Shown here piece by piece: positions 61,095-64,000 of a stretch of 64,000 bases of DNA (positions are counted from its first letter, which is position 1; the number at the start of each line of letters is the position of its first letter). The DNA lies in NCBI GenBank assembly GCA_036768485.1, contig JAVLUZ010000273.1:4197391-4261390 (forward strand), in the 5' to 3' direction. The notes beneath the pieces are model-generated. The model did no database searches. It was not told the DNA's origin and saw only the letters and a list, made by a program, of their open reading frames with translations. Source of the DNA: Mermis nigrescens (lineage: Eukaryota; Nematoda; Enoplea; Mermithida; Mermithidae). The translations under genes and the position numbers were made by a program.

Positions 61095-61640
61095 AAAAAA
61101 TCAAATAAGAACTGAAAAGATATATTGATCAAAATTTTACAATTAAATTACGCTTCATCAATTGGAATAAAATTCAAACGTAATTGGTCGAATTCATCTC
61201 AGCAATGACGCAAATCCAATGAAAAAGTTGAAAAAGAATTACGAATTTCATCAAAACTTCATTTTTCGATGAATTATTGAAAGCAAAAGCGAAAAATGAG
61301 CAGAAAGTAAAGAAACTGTTACGAACACAACTTGTGAAAAACGTTGCTTCTCCTTGCGGACATGTAATCAAAAAATTATATTAAAATAATATAGGAAATA
61401 ATACCTTATTTTTATTTTATTTTAATTAATTGCAGTAGGTTTATTCATATTTCATGTACTAGTACCTATTTTTTCATTTAAATACGACGTTTCCACGAGT
61501 AGAATGACTGTTCGCGATTAAATGAATGTCTTCAGATATTACATAGCAGTCGATCTTATGCCAGAAAAATTCGGTTCACTTATCACTTTTATTTTATTTA
61601 ATTAATTAGAATTCTAAAACAATGGATTAAATAAAATTAA
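61095..61640. other. No gene seen
   Basis: AT-rich sequence; nothing recognised apart from the possible acceptor near 61112. Confidence 0.4.
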
Positions 61641-61683
61641 TTATTTCAGTTTTGTAAACGTCTGTTTTTTAAAAGTTTTGAAA

Positions 61684-61914
61684 TTACCGATATCGATCGC
61701 TAGGAATCGGTTTGCGACTTCGGTTTTTTCCTGTTGACGACGGATACTTCGCAAAACCCAACCCAGGCGAACCCTGGGCACCAGTCGTTGCCACTGATCG
61801 CCAATCGGCAGGAATTGCGTGGAAAATGCGCGGAGTTTTGCGCTTGGCAGGGCTACAAACGGTTGAAGTCGGATTCGACACAGTATGCCAATGATGACGG
61901 TTAAGATAGTCCAA
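61684..61914. CDS. GC-richer island with overlapping ORFs, identity unknown
   Basis: A 170-bp stretch at over 50% GC has open frames on both strands (plus: YFAKPNPGEPWAPVVATDRQ; minus: VATTGAQGSPGLGFAKYPSS). It is unlike its AT-rich surroundings and unlike the repeats here. No family recognised; it could be a single exon on the minus strand upstream of the GC-rich gene. Confidence 0.25.
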
Positions 61915-61957
61915 TGCACCAGCATTGTCCTTAATTCAGAAAATCGGAATAGAATTA

Positions 61958-62568
61958 AGTGGCGGATCTCGGATTTTTTTAAGAGGGGAAGGGCAGTACC
62001 CCATCTTTTCCAAAAACAGTTACAAATATGTGTGTAAAACATGTGTAAAACATGTTTTTCAATTGCAAAATAGCATTTGTCGGCGTTTTACATTGTCTAC
62101 TTTCATTTGAATTCGCTTTTGGCGCCACTTTTTTCAAAAGATATTGAAATTTTCGATAATTTTTCCAAAAAATCTGGCGCGAAGCGCCGGAAAATACGAG
62201 ACATCTGAGTGGAAGAATGTTTTATAAGCTTGGATTTCCTGTATTTGTAGCATTTGACGCGAAACATCGACAATTTTTTAGAAATTATATTCCTAAATAG
62301 AAGAATACTATGCTGAAAAAGCTGTTTCTGTTCTTGAAATCGTTTTATAACCTATTCTCTGAGCAAAAATATGGCTTTAAGACCGCCAAGAAAGTAAATA
62401 AATGTCATTAATAGGCATTATCCGGAAACATTTGAGAAATTATGATCAATGACGGCCAAAAATAATTGCAATTACATATTCATTCCTTATCTCGCCAACT
62501 TTTTTGGCCAATGGTAGGTGGGGGATGGGGAGCGGCCGCCCCCCCCACTCCCTAAATCCGCCCATGAT
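61958..62568 (+). mobile_element. Element F copy
   Basis: GTGGCGGATCTCGGATTTTT start (the terminal CA is lost) and GCGGCCGCCCCCC...AATCCGCCCATG end; contains GGCGCGAAGCGCC at 62173. Same plan as 39553-40145. Confidence 0.75.
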
Positions 62569-62678
62569 AAAATTCGATTCACAAAAAAAACACAATTTAT
62601 CCCTCAATTTAACTTTTTATAATGTTCAAAATTTCCTTTCAACACGCCACGACTGACAATTCATACGAGTAATGTACC

Positions 62679-63125
62679 CAGTGTTTTTTTGTACAAGGTC
62701 CGTTTGTACATGTACAAAGATGGTCCCTAAAAGTCTTTGTACATTTCGTACACACAAATTTTTGGGTACTATAATGTAGTACAGTAGCGATTTTAGTGTG
62801 GCAAAAACAGAGTTGTTCGACCTTTGGTTACGTATTTTAGCAATTTCTAGGTTTCTGAGGGCAAAAATCAGTTATAATCGTCTCAAAACGGAGCGAAGCG
62901 CCTAAAAATTTGGCATTTTCCCTTTCAAAATGCAATTTCTGAAATTATAAAGATATATAGAACACACAATTGCCTATTTTCGGCGCGGAGCGCCGAGAAA
63001 TTTTTGCGATCGAACTTTTTTTGCAGTTTTTGTCTTCCAAAAAATCTTTGTACATGTACAAAGACGGTCCCCAAAAGTCTTTGTACATCGCGAAAAATCT
63101 TTTGCCGAATACGAAAAAAACCGTG
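62679..63125 (+). mobile_element. Element E, complete copy
   Basis: Starts CAGTGTTTTTTTGTACAAGG and ends AAAAAAACCGTG, with a perfect 8-bp duplication AATGTACC (62671-62678 and 63126-63133). Contains repeated TTTGTACATGTACAAAG palindromes and GGCGCGGAGCGCC. 447 bp, non-coding. Confidence 0.88.
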
Positions 63126-63250
63126 AATGTACCTAGTCATTGATAAAGCGATAATGTCCGATTTGAAATTTAAGATAAGCGCAAAACAGCTAGTCTGTTT
63201 CAAAATTATTGAAGCTTTTTTACAGTAAGTTGATTCGAAGACAGCAAATA

Positions 63251-63531
63251 TTCAGCCAATCGGTGTAGGGCCTTTCATCCGGTTGGCTATCGTCTATTGC
63301 ACGTCATTTGGCTCTTAAACCTTGTGTTTTGGCACTCTGGGTCAGCTTGGCTCTTAGAAACTTAGAGCGTAACCGGCAGCCTCGTGCAGGAAAAATATCT
63401 ATACAACGCGCAAAGTCGAACTCCGTGCGGCGAAGTTTAAAATGTTGCACAGCTCATTGTACAATTAGCGAATCAGTTGATACGAGAGGCGGGTGGGTAT
63501 TAAGAAACAGCTCTTGGCCGATTGGCTGAAT
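63251..63531. mobile_element. Possible short TIR element
   Basis: TTCAGCCAATCGG at the left and CCGATTGGCTGAA at the right are exact inverted repeats 280 bp apart, enclosing sequence of higher GC. No clear target duplication; it could also be an inverted pair of CCAAT boxes. Confidence 0.4.
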
Positions 63532-64000
63532 TTTTAATACTTTCGAATCACCATAATGTGAAAAAGTCTCAACAATTCTGAAACAGACTGAAGGTACTGA
63601 TTTTTAATCAGTTCTGTCGAAAAATGAATGGAAAAACAGCCTCAGCTCTAAAAAACATAAAATCTAGAGTACAATGATCAACCCATACACGATAAATAAG
63701 ATGAAGGAAGAGTGAACACATGTGTGCACACGGTCAAAAGTTCTGGGAGATGGGTAACCAAACCGCCTGGAGGGGTAGGGGTAAATAGGATCATAATTTT
63801 GTTATTCAATGTCAATTTTAATACTTATGTATTTCATTCTATTTAATTCTCCATATTAAATTCGCATGAGAAAAATAATAAGGGCGGTGGATTGACTTGC
63901 AGCATCGAATACAGTGCTTTCTACAGAATTTGAAAAATAAACAGCCTAATGATTTTATTTAGGAACGCTTTTTCACTTCCTAAACGCACGATTCCTGAAG
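63532..64000. other. No gene seen
   Basis: AT-rich sequence. A stretch near 63730-63900 resembles 25925-26060 (GGTCAAAAGTTCTGGGAG), so it is repeat-derived. Confidence 0.45.

Noticed and set aside
63256..63530. Gene in the GC-richer segment with the ORF starting MALKPCVLALWVSLALRN
   Set aside because: The segment is enclosed by inverted TTCAGCCAATCGG ends and has no recognised protein; annotated as a possible short TIR element instead.

Overview
This is a stretch of an AT-rich animal nuclear genome, most likely an arthropod and possibly a hemipteran insect (inference: the FEN1 wording is insect-like, introns are spliced GT-AG, and CR1/L2/Jockey-type LINEs and hAT-type DNA elements are everywhere). 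There is no sign of bacterial gene organisation.

The one confidently recognised host gene is flap endonuclease 1 (FEN1), on the + strand from 21130 to 45204. It has 12 coding exons that I could place by conserved protein sequence, splice signals and phase. The exons total about 1.14 kb and encode about 378 residues, but they are spread over 24 kb because most introns are filled with transposable elements. All metal-binding acidic residues, the H2TH region and the PCNA-binding (PIP) box are present. Two places do not fit: the exon 2 acceptor lacks AG, and the exon 11/12 join is one base out of phase at an A6 run. Both look like one-base indels (assembly error or real variant). A minimal second gene is inferred on the - strand at 56826-about 61090. 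Its two GC-rich exons have matching splice phases but I do not recognise the product. A proline-rich exon candidate lies at 4825-4946 (-).

Layout: 1-4801 is (TA)n microsatellite interleaved with inverted-repeat elements. 6150-15475 holds two nested copies of one LINE family on the - strand, the first split by a hAT-like element and a small MITE. 15476-19592 contains a large foldback element with a nested MITE. 19593-20947 is another 5'-truncated LINE. 21130-45521 is FEN1, with a 2.8 kb hAT element carrying broken transposase in intron 1, a LINE fragment, and many MITEs in introns 2-11. 45522-56800 is repeat-dominated with a few unrecognised ORFs. 56826-61090 is the inferred - strand gene, and 61100-64000 holds more repeats.

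Many insertions can be dated relative to each other because they show 8-bp target-site duplications. A small CAYACSTGGGC-ended MITE family (MITE-A) sits inside a LINE, inside another MITE and inside a third family. A short hairpin, GGCGCGAAGCGCC, recurs about two dozen times across otherwise different repeat families. Its core GCGAAGC is the known unusually stable DNA mini-hairpin, and this is the most interesting unexplained pattern in the window.
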